Assembly: GCA_010671905.1 (NCBI GenBank) | Contig: JAAHII010000001.1 | Location: forward strand, 496,001-560,000 | Reading direction: 5' to 3' | Length of the DNA: 64,000 nt | From: Leptolyngbya sp. SIOISBB | Lineage (GTDB): Bacteria; Cyanobacteriota; Cyanobacteriia; Phormidesmidales; Phormidesmidaceae | Shown: positions 1 to 6,943 of the stretch, one piece after another | Numbering within the stretch: position 1 is the stretch's first letter | Layout of the letters: the number at the start of each line of letters is the position of its first letter | The notes under the pieces: generated by a model | Database searches by the model: none | Told to the model about the DNA's origin: nothing | Seen by the model: the letters and a program-made list of their open reading frames with translations, nothing else | Program-made: the position numbers and the translations under genes

Positions 1-180
1 CGAAGGCAGCTGATAGCACAAAGACTTACCGCCACCAGTCGGCATTACCACCAAGCAATCTTGATGACGCAAGAGGGTTTCAATCACCGCTCTTTGATCA
101 AGCCGAAACTCGTCGTAGCCAAAAAAATGCTTGAGGGCCGACTCTAAAGATGGAAACTGGGTCGAGGCAGGGGCAGACAT
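1..180 (-). CDS. recQ: ATP-dependent DNA helicase RecQ, N-terminal part (runs off the left edge)
   Basis: Only the first 60 codons lie in the window; the start ATG is at 178-180 on the minus strand. The translation has the RecQ N-terminal pattern: a phenylalanine/glycine-rich stretch with FGYDEFRLDQ, the position of the RecQ Q-like motif that contacts ATP, followed by the Walker A motif MPTGGGKSLCYQLP. RecQ is a 3'-5' superfamily 2 helicase that acts in recombination and replication-fork repair. The rest of the helicase core, the zinc-binding domain and any HRDC domain lie outside the window, so RecQ versus a shorter RecQ-like helicase cannot be settled. Confidence 0.9.
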   Translation of the reverse strand, partial: MSAPASTQFPSLESALKHFFGYDEFRLDQRAVIETLLRHQDCLVVMPTGGGKSLCYQLPS

Positions 181-282
181 GTCAAACTGCTCGCAGCTAA
201 TCAGGCCCTAGTTTAACCATATGTCGAAGCGGCGGCAGCTGAAAATTAGGTCACTGCGATTAACTAAGACTAGATGCTGGGT

Positions 283-714
283 TTAGCAGCCATTTTTGAG
301 CGATTGCCAGCGACGATACCAAGGCTTCTTCGCTGCTGTGGTCGCCGTTTGATCAGATTCACCAGACGCTTTGGCATAACAAGCATAGGCTTCGTCGTAT
401 CGATTTAGCCGATGCAAGGCTACTCCCTTAAATAACCAGGCTTGTGGATGATCCGCAGCAAGACTGAGCACGCGATCGCAAACCTGTAGAGCCGTTTCGG
501 GCTGGTTGAGGTGTAATAGGCAAACAGCTTGGTTAACCCAATCATCTAACGAGCGATCGCTCTCGGGCACCTGCCGGAAAACCTGAAGAGCTTGATGATA
601 ATTACCCGCTTCAAGCAGTGGCAGAGCTAGCTTGGCGGTGGATGTTTTCAGCATTGTCAAAGGGGGCAGTTGTGACATTACCAATGGAAGGCTAGGGGCA
701 CAGCGAGTCAGCAA
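283..714 (-). CDS. TPR-repeat protein
   Basis: 143 residues if the first ATG is used; ATGs at residues 13 and 21 are alternatives and no strong ribosome binding site separates them. From about residue 30 to 118 the sequence reads as two to three tetratricopeptide repeats, with the usual small/large alternation (AGNYHQALQVF, NQPETALQVCDRVL, NRYDEAYACYAKA). The C-terminus is basic. TPR proteins are protein-protein scaffolds, and nothing here identifies the partner. It is transcribed in the same direction as recQ, with a gap of about 100 bp. A short stand-alone TPR protein is common in cyanobacteria; the specific role is unknown. Confidence 0.7.
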   Translation of the reverse strand: MLTRCAPSLPLVMSQLPPLTMLKTSTAKLALPLLEAGNYHQALQVFRQVPESDRSLDDWVNQAVCLLHLNQPETALQVCDRVLSLAADHPQAWLFKGVALHRLNRYDEAYACYAKASGESDQTATTAAKKPWYRRWQSLKNGC

Positions 715-1255
715 ACACCATTAAAGATATTGATGGACCCTCAAGGTACCCAAGGCCAACATAAAGTCGACATCAATAAAGCTTAGAACAAGTTCTCCTA
801 CATCGCTGAGAACTTTCTGATCACGTCCAAGCAAATTTTTCTTAATTAACCGAAACTTTGTCATTGATGAGGGACCACTTCAGAGCTGGGCACCCATACT
901 TATACAAAAAAAATTAATCAACCAGCAAAGATCTACCTAAAATTGCCGCCCGCTAGTGCAATTTTAACCCAATACCTCAAAGCCCAGGTGATTTTGCTGA
1001 CATGAGCTGTGAGTCTTCGATATTGCCATTGAGTCTTTAGATTTAGACACCAACCTTAACGTAGCAATCCCCAATGACTGCCGACCAATTACGTTTGATT
1101 GCAAAAAGCAACAGACTATAGCTCTCCTGTCACACTGTTAGCATCAGCCACTAAAAGCCCTTTCAGACAAGGGACACAAGCTTCCAAAATAGTTATGCAG
1201 ACAACTTTTTGTGTTGCGGAGTGTAAACAAAATGACGTCATGCTGGCTTGCTGGC
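715..1255. other. Intergenic region without a supported gene
   Basis: About 540 bases, fairly AT-rich, with no reading frame that looks like a protein. A 65-codon frame on the plus strand near 1100-1296 has no RBS and no recognisable composition. The region must carry the promoters of the leftward TPR gene and, at its right end, of the rightward RHH/Ycf46 group. Confidence 0.5.
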
Positions 1256-1285
1256 TTGACAGTACTTGTAGATACTCGCTAACTT
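1256..1285 (+). promoter_or_regulatory. Predicted sigma70-type promoter with overlapping NtcA-like box
   Basis: A perfect -35 hexamer TTGACA (1256-1261) is followed, after 18 bases, by a weak -10 candidate TAACTT (1280-1285). The spacer holds GTACTTGTAGATAC (1262-1275), which fits the NtcA consensus GTA-N8-TAC. An NtcA site between -35 and -10 would suit repression rather than activation. The box is short and occurs by chance, so this is a prediction only. Confidence 0.4.
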
Positions 1286-1325
1286 GTCATCCATAACCCG
1301 GGTCACATCAAACTTGGAACGCGAC

Positions 1326-1676
1326 ATGGAAGACCAGCAGAAAGCTACGAAGGTTACGCTCTACCTCACATCGGATTTGCATCGTCAATTAAAAATTCGT
1401 TCGGCTGTTGATGGTGAGCCAATGTCTGGACTTGCGGAAAAGGCCCTCCAGTTTTACCTGTCCCATTCCGATGTCGTTGAGGAGTATTCAAGTCACGGCA
1501 GCACTCATCGCATCTATAACTGCCCGAGTTGCTCTGATGCGGTCGTGGTGAGAAATGGCGAACTGCTATCCGTCGGTGAAGTTGCTGGCGCGGCGACTGA
1601 TGAGTTATCCGTTGGTGTCTCTGGTGTGATATCAGAAGGCTCACGCCCAGAAGAAGGGCAATTGGTTCATTGCTAG
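1326..1676 (+). CDS. Small ribbon-helix-helix (CopG/Arc-like) protein upstream of ycf46
   Basis: 116 residues from the ATG at 1326; the frame is open upstream to 1284, but that start would lie inside the promoter. Residues about 8-46 (KVTLYLTSDLHRQLKIRSAV, then a turn, then MSGLAEKALQFYL) read as a beta strand followed by two helices, the DNA-binding RHH fold. The C-terminal half is different: a CPSC pair (a possible half metal site), then a glycine/valine/serine-rich tail. RHH proteins normally dimerise and bind operators, so this one may control the downstream Ycf46-Ycf35-radical SAM genes, or may belong to the same machine. No toxin gene lies next to it, so a toxin-antitoxin role is not supported. 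Confidence 0.7.
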   Translation: MEDQQKATKVTLYLTSDLHRQLKIRSAVDGEPMSGLAEKALQFYLSHSDVVEEYSSHGSTHRIYNCPSCSDAVVVRNGELLSVGEVAGAATDELSVGVSGVISEGSRPEEGQLVHC

Positions 1677-1763
1677 GGTGAAGCGTTCTGCTTTCTAATT
1701 TGGTAAGAAGTTTGCGCTTTGTGTTGATGTTTCGTCTTTAGTTAGGCGAGTGTAGTACCAGGA

Positions 1764-3287
1764 ATGATACCCATGAGAGAAGATCTCAACATACTTGTAC
1801 AGGCGCAGTATCCCCTGGTCTATTTAGTGACTTTTGAGGAGGAGCGAGCCGAGCAAGCAGTTTCAAGCGTCGCTCAGCAACTGCGTCCTCAGAGGCGGAT
1901 TTATACGTGGACGATGACCCACGGCATTGTGGAATACGGACAGCCTCGTAATGTGACTCAGCACAACAGCACTGTATCGCCTGAGGCCGCAGTGGAGTGG
2001 GTGATTCGCCAGCGTGAGCCTGGCATCTATATCTTCAAAGACCTGCACCCCTTTAAAGATTCACCTGCCGTAACTCGCTGCCTGCGAGATGCGATTGCGA
2101 GTTTCAAGGAGGCTCAGAAAACCATCATTCTGATGTCGCCCGTGCAAGAAATTCCGGTGGAATTGGAGAAGGAAGTTGTCGTTCTAGACTTCCCGCCACC
2201 CACGATGGCTGAGTTAAATACCGTTCTCAGTAGCGAGTTGGATATCGCTAAATCTACCCGCATCACGACAGATGTTCGGGAGAAGCTACTCAAAGCCGCT
2301 CTGGGCCTGACGCGAGATGAAGCTGAAAAGGTGTATCGCAAAGCTCGTGTCTCAGCTGGCAAGCTAACAGAAAGTGAAGTTGATATTGTCCTGACGGAGA
2401 AGAAGCAACTCATTCGGCGGAACGGTATTCTGGAATTTATGGAGGTCGATGAGACGATCGACTCCGTGGGGGGGCTAGACGAGCTCAAGCACTGGCTGAC
2501 TCAGCGCTCTGATGCGTTTACTGAGCGAGCGCGAGAATACGGACTACCTCAACCCAAAGGGATGATGATTTTGGGCGTACCAGGCTGTGGTAAGTCGCTG
2601 ATTGCAAAAACAACTTCGCGGCTTTGGGGCTTGCCACTATTACGCTTAGATTTGGGGCGGGTTTATGACGGCTCAACGGTGGGGCGTTCCGAAGCCAATC
2701 TCCGCAATGCCCTTCGTACCGCCGAGTCCATCTCTCCCGCAATCTTGTTTATTGACGAGATTGATAAGGCCTTTGCTGGTAGCTCTGGCTCTTCGGACTC
2801 TGATGGTGGCACTTCTAGTCGGATCTTTGGGACTTTCTTAACCTGGATGCAGGAGAAGACGTCACCGGTTTTTGTGATGGCTACTGCGAACCGAGTCGAG
2901 CGGTTGCCGGGTGAGTTTTTGCGAAAGGGCCGGTTTGATGAAATCTTCTTTGTCGATCTGCCCAACGAAGAAGAGCGTCAGGAGATTTTCAAGATTCACC
3001 TACAGAAGCGCCGCCGCGACATTGAGCGGTTTGATTTACCACAGTTAGTCAAAGTTTGTGATGGGTTTTCGGGTGCGGAAATTGAGCAAGGGATCATCTC
3101 AGCGATGTATGAAGCCTTTGCCCAAGATCGCGAGTTCACCCAACTCGACATTATTGCTGCGATTCGGTCGACGATGCCCTTGTCGAAGACGATGAATGAA
3201 CAAGTGACGGCCCTGCGCGATTGGGCACGTCAACGGGCACGGCCTGCCGCAGCCTCCGTCGCTGAATACCAGCGAATGGAGTTTTAA
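1764..3287 (+). CDS. ycf46: AAA+ ATPase, Ycf46 family
   Basis: 507 residues. The N-terminal domain (about 1-220) begins with LNILVQAQYPLVYLVTFEEE, the hallmark opening of Ycf46 proteins of cyanobacteria and red-algal plastids. The C-terminal AAA+ module (about 230-470) has Walker A GVPGCGKS (271-278), Walker B ILFIDEID (327-334) and the second-region arginines near LRKGRFDE. A second ATG at 1773 is better spaced from the upstream AGGA than the ATG at 1764. Ycf46 has been linked to inorganic-carbon use in Synechocystis, but its biochemical substrate is not established. It lies between the RHH gene and ycf35 on the same strand, which suggests one functional group. The family call is firm; the function is open. 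Confidence 0.92.
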   Translation: MIPMREDLNILVQAQYPLVYLVTFEEERAEQAVSSVAQQLRPQRRIYTWTMTHGIVEYGQPRNVTQHNSTVSPEAAVEWVIRQREPGIYIFKDLHPFKDSPAVTRCLRDAIASFKEAQKTIILMSPVQEIPVELEKEVVVLDFPPPTMAELNTVLSSELDIAKSTRITTDVREKLLKAALGLTRDEAEKVYRKARVSAGKLTESEVDIVLTEKKQLIRRNGILEFMEVDETIDSVGGLDELKHWLTQRSDAFTERAREYGLPQPKGMMILGVPGCGKSLIAKTTSRLWGLPLLRLDLGRVYDGSTVGRSEANLRNALRTAESISPAILFIDEIDKAFAGSSGSSDSDGGTSSRIFGTFLTWMQEKTSPVFVMATANRVERLPGEFLRKGRFDEIFFVDLPNEEERQEIFKIHLQKRRRDIERFDLPQLVKVCDGFSGAEIEQGIISAMYEAFAQDREFTQLDIIAAIRSTMPLSKTMNEQVTALRDWARQRARPAAASVAEYQRMEF

Positions 3288-3292
3288 GGCTT

Positions 3293-3314
3293 TTTCTCTG
3301 ATACGTCAGAGAAA
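3293..3314 (+). promoter_or_regulatory. Perfect hairpin between ycf46 and ycf35
   Basis: TTTCTCTGA, loop TACG, TCAGAGAAA: a perfect 9-bp stem starting 5 bases after the ycf46 stop. No T-run follows on the plus strand, so it looks more like an mRNA-processing or stabilising hairpin, or a weak attenuator, than a full terminator. It may let ycf35 be expressed at a different level from ycf46. Confidence 0.45.
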
Positions 3315-3431
3315 GGGGCTAGCCATGCGCTAGCAGTTTACCTCGAAGGTTGATAAGGGATTTAACCCTGTCCGTCTTCATCTCTCTTAAACCTCGTTGT
3401 CTCTCTCAAGTTCTCTCCAGGAGGAAACACC

Positions 3432-3782
3432 ATGTCTCACTTCAGCACCTTGCGCACGAAAGTGACTGATGCTGCAGTTCTTAAGCAGTCTCTCTGCGAC
3501 CTTGGCATTTCGGTTAAGACCGAAGCTGATGTTCGCGGCTACAACGGTCAGCGCGTTCGTGCCGACATCGTTGCTGTTCTCGAGGGCGAGTACGATTTGG
3601 GCTGGTCTCGCAATGCCGATGGCAGCTTTGATCTCATCGCTGACCTCTGGGGTGTGGCTAAAAAGCACAACCAGACTGAGTTGATCAATTCGATCAACCA
3701 GAAGTACGCGGTTAACAAGACCTTGGCTGAAGTCAAGCGTCCTGGCTTGCAAAACGCTAACGTCAAGTTGGTGCTTCAGTAG
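3432..3782 (+). CDS. ycf35: Ycf35 / DUF1257 protein
   Basis: 116 residues, the usual length. It opens MSHFSTLRTKVTDAAVLKQSL and contains ADIVAVLEGEYDLGWSRNADGSFDLIADLW, both diagnostic of the DUF1257/Ycf35 family of cyanobacteria and some plastids. A very good ribosome binding site (AGGAGG at 3418-3423) and a terminator immediately downstream suggest strong expression. The molecular function is unknown. Its recurring neighbours, the Ycf46 AAA+ ATPase and here a radical SAM enzyme, raise the possibility that the small protein is a client of one or both. A DUF2997 partner seen in some cyanobacterial loci is absent here. Confidence 0.9.
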   Translation: MSHFSTLRTKVTDAAVLKQSLCDLGISVKTEADVRGYNGQRVRADIVAVLEGEYDLGWSRNADGSFDLIADLWGVAKKHNQTELINSINQKYAVNKTLAEVKRPGLQNANVKLVLQ

Positions 3783-3807
3783 GCTCAATTGCGTTCCCAG
3801 ATATTAT

Positions 3808-3842
3808 GGGCTGTTCTGCGTTGTGCAGAGCGGCCCTTTTTT
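3808..3842 (+). terminator. Rho-independent terminator after ycf35
   Basis: GGGCTGTTCTGC pairs with GCAGAGCGGCCC (10 of 12 positions) around a short loop, followed directly by six T. It ends the ycf35 transcript. It also argues that the radical SAM gene starts after it, at 3861, and not at the in-frame codon at 3789. Confidence 0.8.
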
Positions 3843-3860
3843 ATGGATAAGAGAAGAAAA

Positions 3861-4499
3861 ATGGCTTTATCTAATCCTTCGGTTCATCCGTATTTGTCTC
3901 GCCATCTCATCCCGCCAGGTCATTTGAATCTGATGGGGACAATTAAGAAGTCGGAGGTCAACGGCCCTGGCTGTCGGGCAGTCGTCTGGGTGCAGGGCTG
4001 TTCACGAGCTTGCGGTAGCTGTTTTAATCCCGCCTCTTGGGAGTTTGAAATTAATCAGCTCGTTTCCATTGATCAAATTGTGGAGTTGATCCTCAGTGAG
4101 CCCAGTCACGAGGGAGTAACGTTTTCCGGCGGGGAACCCTTTTGGCAGGCGTCAGCACTAGCGGAGGTGGCTCGTCAGGTGAAGTTGCAGGGGCTCAATG
4201 TCATGTCTTTTAGCGGCTTCACGTTGGCAGAATTGCAGAGCGATCGCGCGCCTGCAGGGGCTCACGAATTGCTACAAGAACTCGATCTCTTAGTGGATGG
4301 CCCTTACTTAGAATCCCAGGCGATCAATGACCCGACTTCTCTGGTGTCATCACGCAACCAGAGGGTTCGCGTGTTTAACGAAGCCATGCGCGATCGCTTG
4401 AATTGGGCCAGTGATCAAATCGAAATTCACATTTTGCCGGATGGCAGTCGTATCGTGACGGGCTACCTGGGAGGCCTGAATCCCTTGGCTGCTGAGTAG
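3861..4499 (+). CDS. Small radical SAM protein (NrdG-like 4Fe-4S activase fold)
   Basis: 212 residues from the ATG at 3861, which has a purine-rich RBS; an in-frame ATG at 3843 is also possible but sits on the terminator tail. The cluster motif CSRACGSC (CX3CX2C) binds the 4Fe-4S centre that cleaves S-adenosylmethionine, and TFSGGEPFWQ supplies the GGE motif contacting SAM. The size and the sequence VQGCSRACGSCFNPASWEF match the single-domain activase family that includes the anaerobic ribonucleotide reductase activator NrdG. No nrdD lies nearby, and the neighbour is Ycf35/Ycf46, so the target is probably something other than ribonucleotide reductase. It has no SPASM or auxiliary-cluster extension. 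Confidence 0.85.
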   Translation: MALSNPSVHPYLSRHLIPPGHLNLMGTIKKSEVNGPGCRAVVWVQGCSRACGSCFNPASWEFEINQLVSIDQIVELILSEPSHEGVTFSGGEPFWQASALAEVARQVKLQGLNVMSFSGFTLAELQSDRAPAGAHELLQELDLLVDGPYLESQAINDPTSLVSSRNQRVRVFNEAMRDRLNWASDQIEIHILPDGSRIVTGYLGGLNPLAAE

Positions 4500-4626
4500 A
4501 GAGCCTCTGCGCAACAGGCATTAACAAAAATCTAAGAGCAATCTTAAATTCCGGGCCCGATCGTGGTCTCCATAGAAAGCTGTATGGAAGCATCTTAAAT
4601 TTGTCAGCAAGTTACTCCTAAAACCT

Positions 4627-6135
4627 ATGTCAGCCAGCTATATCATGGCCCTCGATTTGGGCACGACCGGCAACCGCGCTATCCTTTTCGATCAAGACGG
4701 GCAAGTGGTTGCGCAGTCTTATAAAGAACTGACTCAGTATTACCCAGAGCCTGGCTGGCTAGAGCATGACCCGAGAGAGATCTGGGATGATATTTCCTGG
4801 GCTGCCAAAGGGGTGTTGGAGAAGGCCAAGATTCCCGCGACGGCTGTCGCTGCCATTGGTCTGACCGTCCAACGAGAGACTTGCCTACTGTGGGACAAAG
4901 AAACCGGACGCCCCCACCACAATGCGATCGTCTGGCAGGATCGGCGCACGGCGCCACTCTGTAATGAGCTGCGGGCGGCCGGTAAAGCGGCTGAAATTTA
5001 TGACCGCACTGGTTTGGTCCTGGATGCCTACTTTTCCGCCACTAAACTGGCCTGGTTGCTTGATCACATCAAACAGTACACCGATCCCCCTCTATATATT
5101 GAAAAAACTTTGGCAGGCACTGTGGATACCTGGGTGTTGTGGAATATGACTGGCGGCAAAGTCCATGCCACCGATCACAGTAACGCCAGCCGCACCATGC
5201 TGCTCAACCTGCAAGGGCATGACTGGGATCCACACCTGCTAGAGATGTTCGACATTCCCCGCAGTATCATGCCGGAGGTGAAACCTAGTCTCGGATTATT
5301 TGGCTATACCGATCCGAGTTTCCTAGGAGCTGAGATTCCGATCATGTCAGTGTTAGGTGACCAGCAAGCGGCATTATTTGGGCACGGCTGTGACCGCCCT
5401 GGAGCTTTGAAATGCACCTACGGTACTGGCGCCTTTTTGGTGGCTCATACCGGCAATGAAATTGTGCGGACTAATCACGAGTTGCTATCGACCGTGGCCT
5501 GGTCGGTGGCCAACGATGGTCAGCCGCAGGTAGGTTATGCCGTCGAAGGCGCCATGTTTACCGCTGGAGCCTGTATCCAATGGTTGAGAGATGGTCTTCG
5601 GATCATCAGCCATGCCGCCGATACCGAACCGTTAGCGAAACGTATTGGCACCAATGGCGGTGTGTATTTCGTCCCAGCGTTAAGCGGACTAGGGGCGCCA
5701 CACTGGGATATGAATGCGCGCGGCTCGTTTATGGGCATTACAGGGGGTGTGCGTCGCGAGCATCTCATTCGAGCGGTATTGGAAGCGATCGCCTATGAGG
5801 TCAAAGAAGTCGTTGACAGTGTCAACGCGGGAGCACCCACACCGATTAAAGAACTCAAGGTTGACGGCGGTGCCTGTCAGAATGATTTCTTGATGCAGTT
5901 CCAAGCGGATGTCTTGGGCATCCCCATTGAACGGCCTGCCATGCTTGATACAACCGCCCAAGGGGCGGCCTTTGCCGCCGGACTTGCCAGCGGCTACTGG
6001 CAAGATTATCGGGGCTTGGTGGCAGCTAGGGGCATTGAAAAGGTCTTTGAACCCGATGCGGGAGCAACTGAGGCACAAGACAATTTTGCCCTGTGGAAAA
6101 AGGCAGTTGAGCGTTCTAAAAACTGGTGTGAGTAG
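4627..6135 (+). CDS. glpK: Glycerol kinase
   Basis: 502 residues, full length. It opens with the FGGY-kinase phosphate loop MALDLGTTGNRAILFD and has WLEHDP and IVWQDRRTAP in the glycerol-binding region, GDQQAALFG and the C-terminal DGGACQND and TTAQGAAFAAGLASGYW segments. It phosphorylates glycerol with ATP to glycerol-3-phosphate in the cytoplasm. In a glucosylglycerol-making cyanobacterium this recovers glycerol released when the osmolyte is hydrolysed. The partner genes gghA, ggpS, glpD and gpsA are about 30 kb away in this window. It starts 127 bp after the radical SAM gene; no operon is evident. Confidence 0.95.
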   Translation: MSASYIMALDLGTTGNRAILFDQDGQVVAQSYKELTQYYPEPGWLEHDPREIWDDISWAAKGVLEKAKIPATAVAAIGLTVQRETCLLWDKETGRPHHNAIVWQDRRTAPLCNELRAAGKAAEIYDRTGLVLDAYFSATKLAWLLDHIKQYTDPPLYIEKTLAGTVDTWVLWNMTGGKVHATDHSNASRTMLLNLQGHDWDPHLLEMFDIPRSIMPEVKPSLGLFGYTDPSFLGAEIPIMSVLGDQQAALFGHGCDRPGALKCTYGTGAFLVAHTGNEIVRTNHELLSTVAWSVANDGQPQVGYAVEGAMFTAGACIQWLRDGLRIISHAADTEPLAKRIGTNGGVYFVPALSGLGAPHWDMNARGSFMGITGGVRREHLIRAVLEAIAYEVKEVVDSVNAGAPTPIKELKVDGGACQNDFLMQFQADVLGIPIERPAMLDTTAQGAAFAAGLASGYWQDYRGLVAARGIEKVFEPDAGATEAQDNFALWKKAVERSKNWCE

Positions 6136-6148
6136 TTCTGAGCCTACT

Positions 6149-6173
6149 TAGATGAAGCCCTGATGGGCATCTA
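6149..6173 (+). terminator. Possible terminator hairpin after glpK
   Basis: TAGAT...GCCC TGAT GGGC ATCTA forms a two-part stem (4 bp plus 5 bp with a small bulge) shortly after the glpK stop, followed by a GC-rich stretch and four T. It is a weak intrinsic terminator candidate. Confidence 0.4.
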
Positions 6174-6179
6174 GTGCGG

Positions 6180-6943
6180 GCCTTTTCACCAGCCATTTAG
6201 CGGTATTTCTAGATCGGTATTCACGGATTTTCTTGAGCTATGAAAGTAGGGCGAAAGTTCACCCATCATTTAGATGTCTAGACATGTGCATCAAAGGTTT
6301 GAGCAATCGTGTCAAAGCAATTTTTGGCCTGTTCAAAACGGCTTTTACATGCCATGATTTACAACTATCGAAATCTGCGAGTAGATCAGAACAATTCAGC
6401 TCGTTGAAACCTCTATTCAATCAGGCTTGCATTACTGAATTCTGCTCTTTGTGGTAACAGCCAAATGAGTCACTAAGAGAAATTCCGTATTTCTCTCTAG
6501 TCCACTCTATTTAAAAGAAATGTGCATACCGTGAAAGTACTTAAATGGTTTTCTGTAGGCAAGTTTGTGTTCCTTGTTTTTAGTGATGTCGGAGGCTAGA
6601 AACATTAATTTTCAGGAGTTTTGTCCATTGAGTTGGATTTTATGAAAAGTCTGTAATGTCTTGGTTACTAAGCGATTGATGGCGCCAAATGTGCTGCGAT
6701 CGGCCAAGGTGTATGCTGAGATCAGCCGCTGATTGTAAGCTTGGATGATTTTTCTGAGAGTCTGGATGACGCTTTGGCTAATACCTCAAGGTTGTGTTTG
6801 TTTTTGAACGTAAATAGAGAACAATATTGCTATCACTATGATTTGAGCATGTTTGTCTCATGATGTTTAGTTAATAATTGCCCGTAACTTCCGCGCTATT
6901 CTGTCCCAGCAACTATTTTCGGCTCTCTGCTTACGCGACGCTA
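6180..6943. other. Long AT-rich intergenic region before the PAS-GGDEF gene
   Basis: About 760 bases without a convincing coding frame. A 74-codon plus-strand frame (6233-6457) has no RBS and unlikely composition. No tRNA-like or strong repeat structure was seen. It probably holds the promoter of the downstream sensor gene. Confidence 0.45.

Noticed and set aside
1099-1296. 65-codon plus-strand frame
   Set aside because: No RBS, cysteine-rich and irregular composition, overlaps the likely promoter of the RHH gene.
1326-1676. RHH protein as antitoxin
   Set aside because: No toxin-sized gene is adjacent; the next gene is the 507-residue Ycf46 ATPase.
3861-4499. Radical SAM gene as the true NrdG of an anaerobic ribonucleotide reductase
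   Set aside because: No nrdD is next to it and it sits with ycf35/ycf46, so the specific name is not supported.
6233-6457. 74-codon plus-strand frame after glpK
   Set aside because: No RBS and no protein-like pattern in an AT-rich intergenic stretch.
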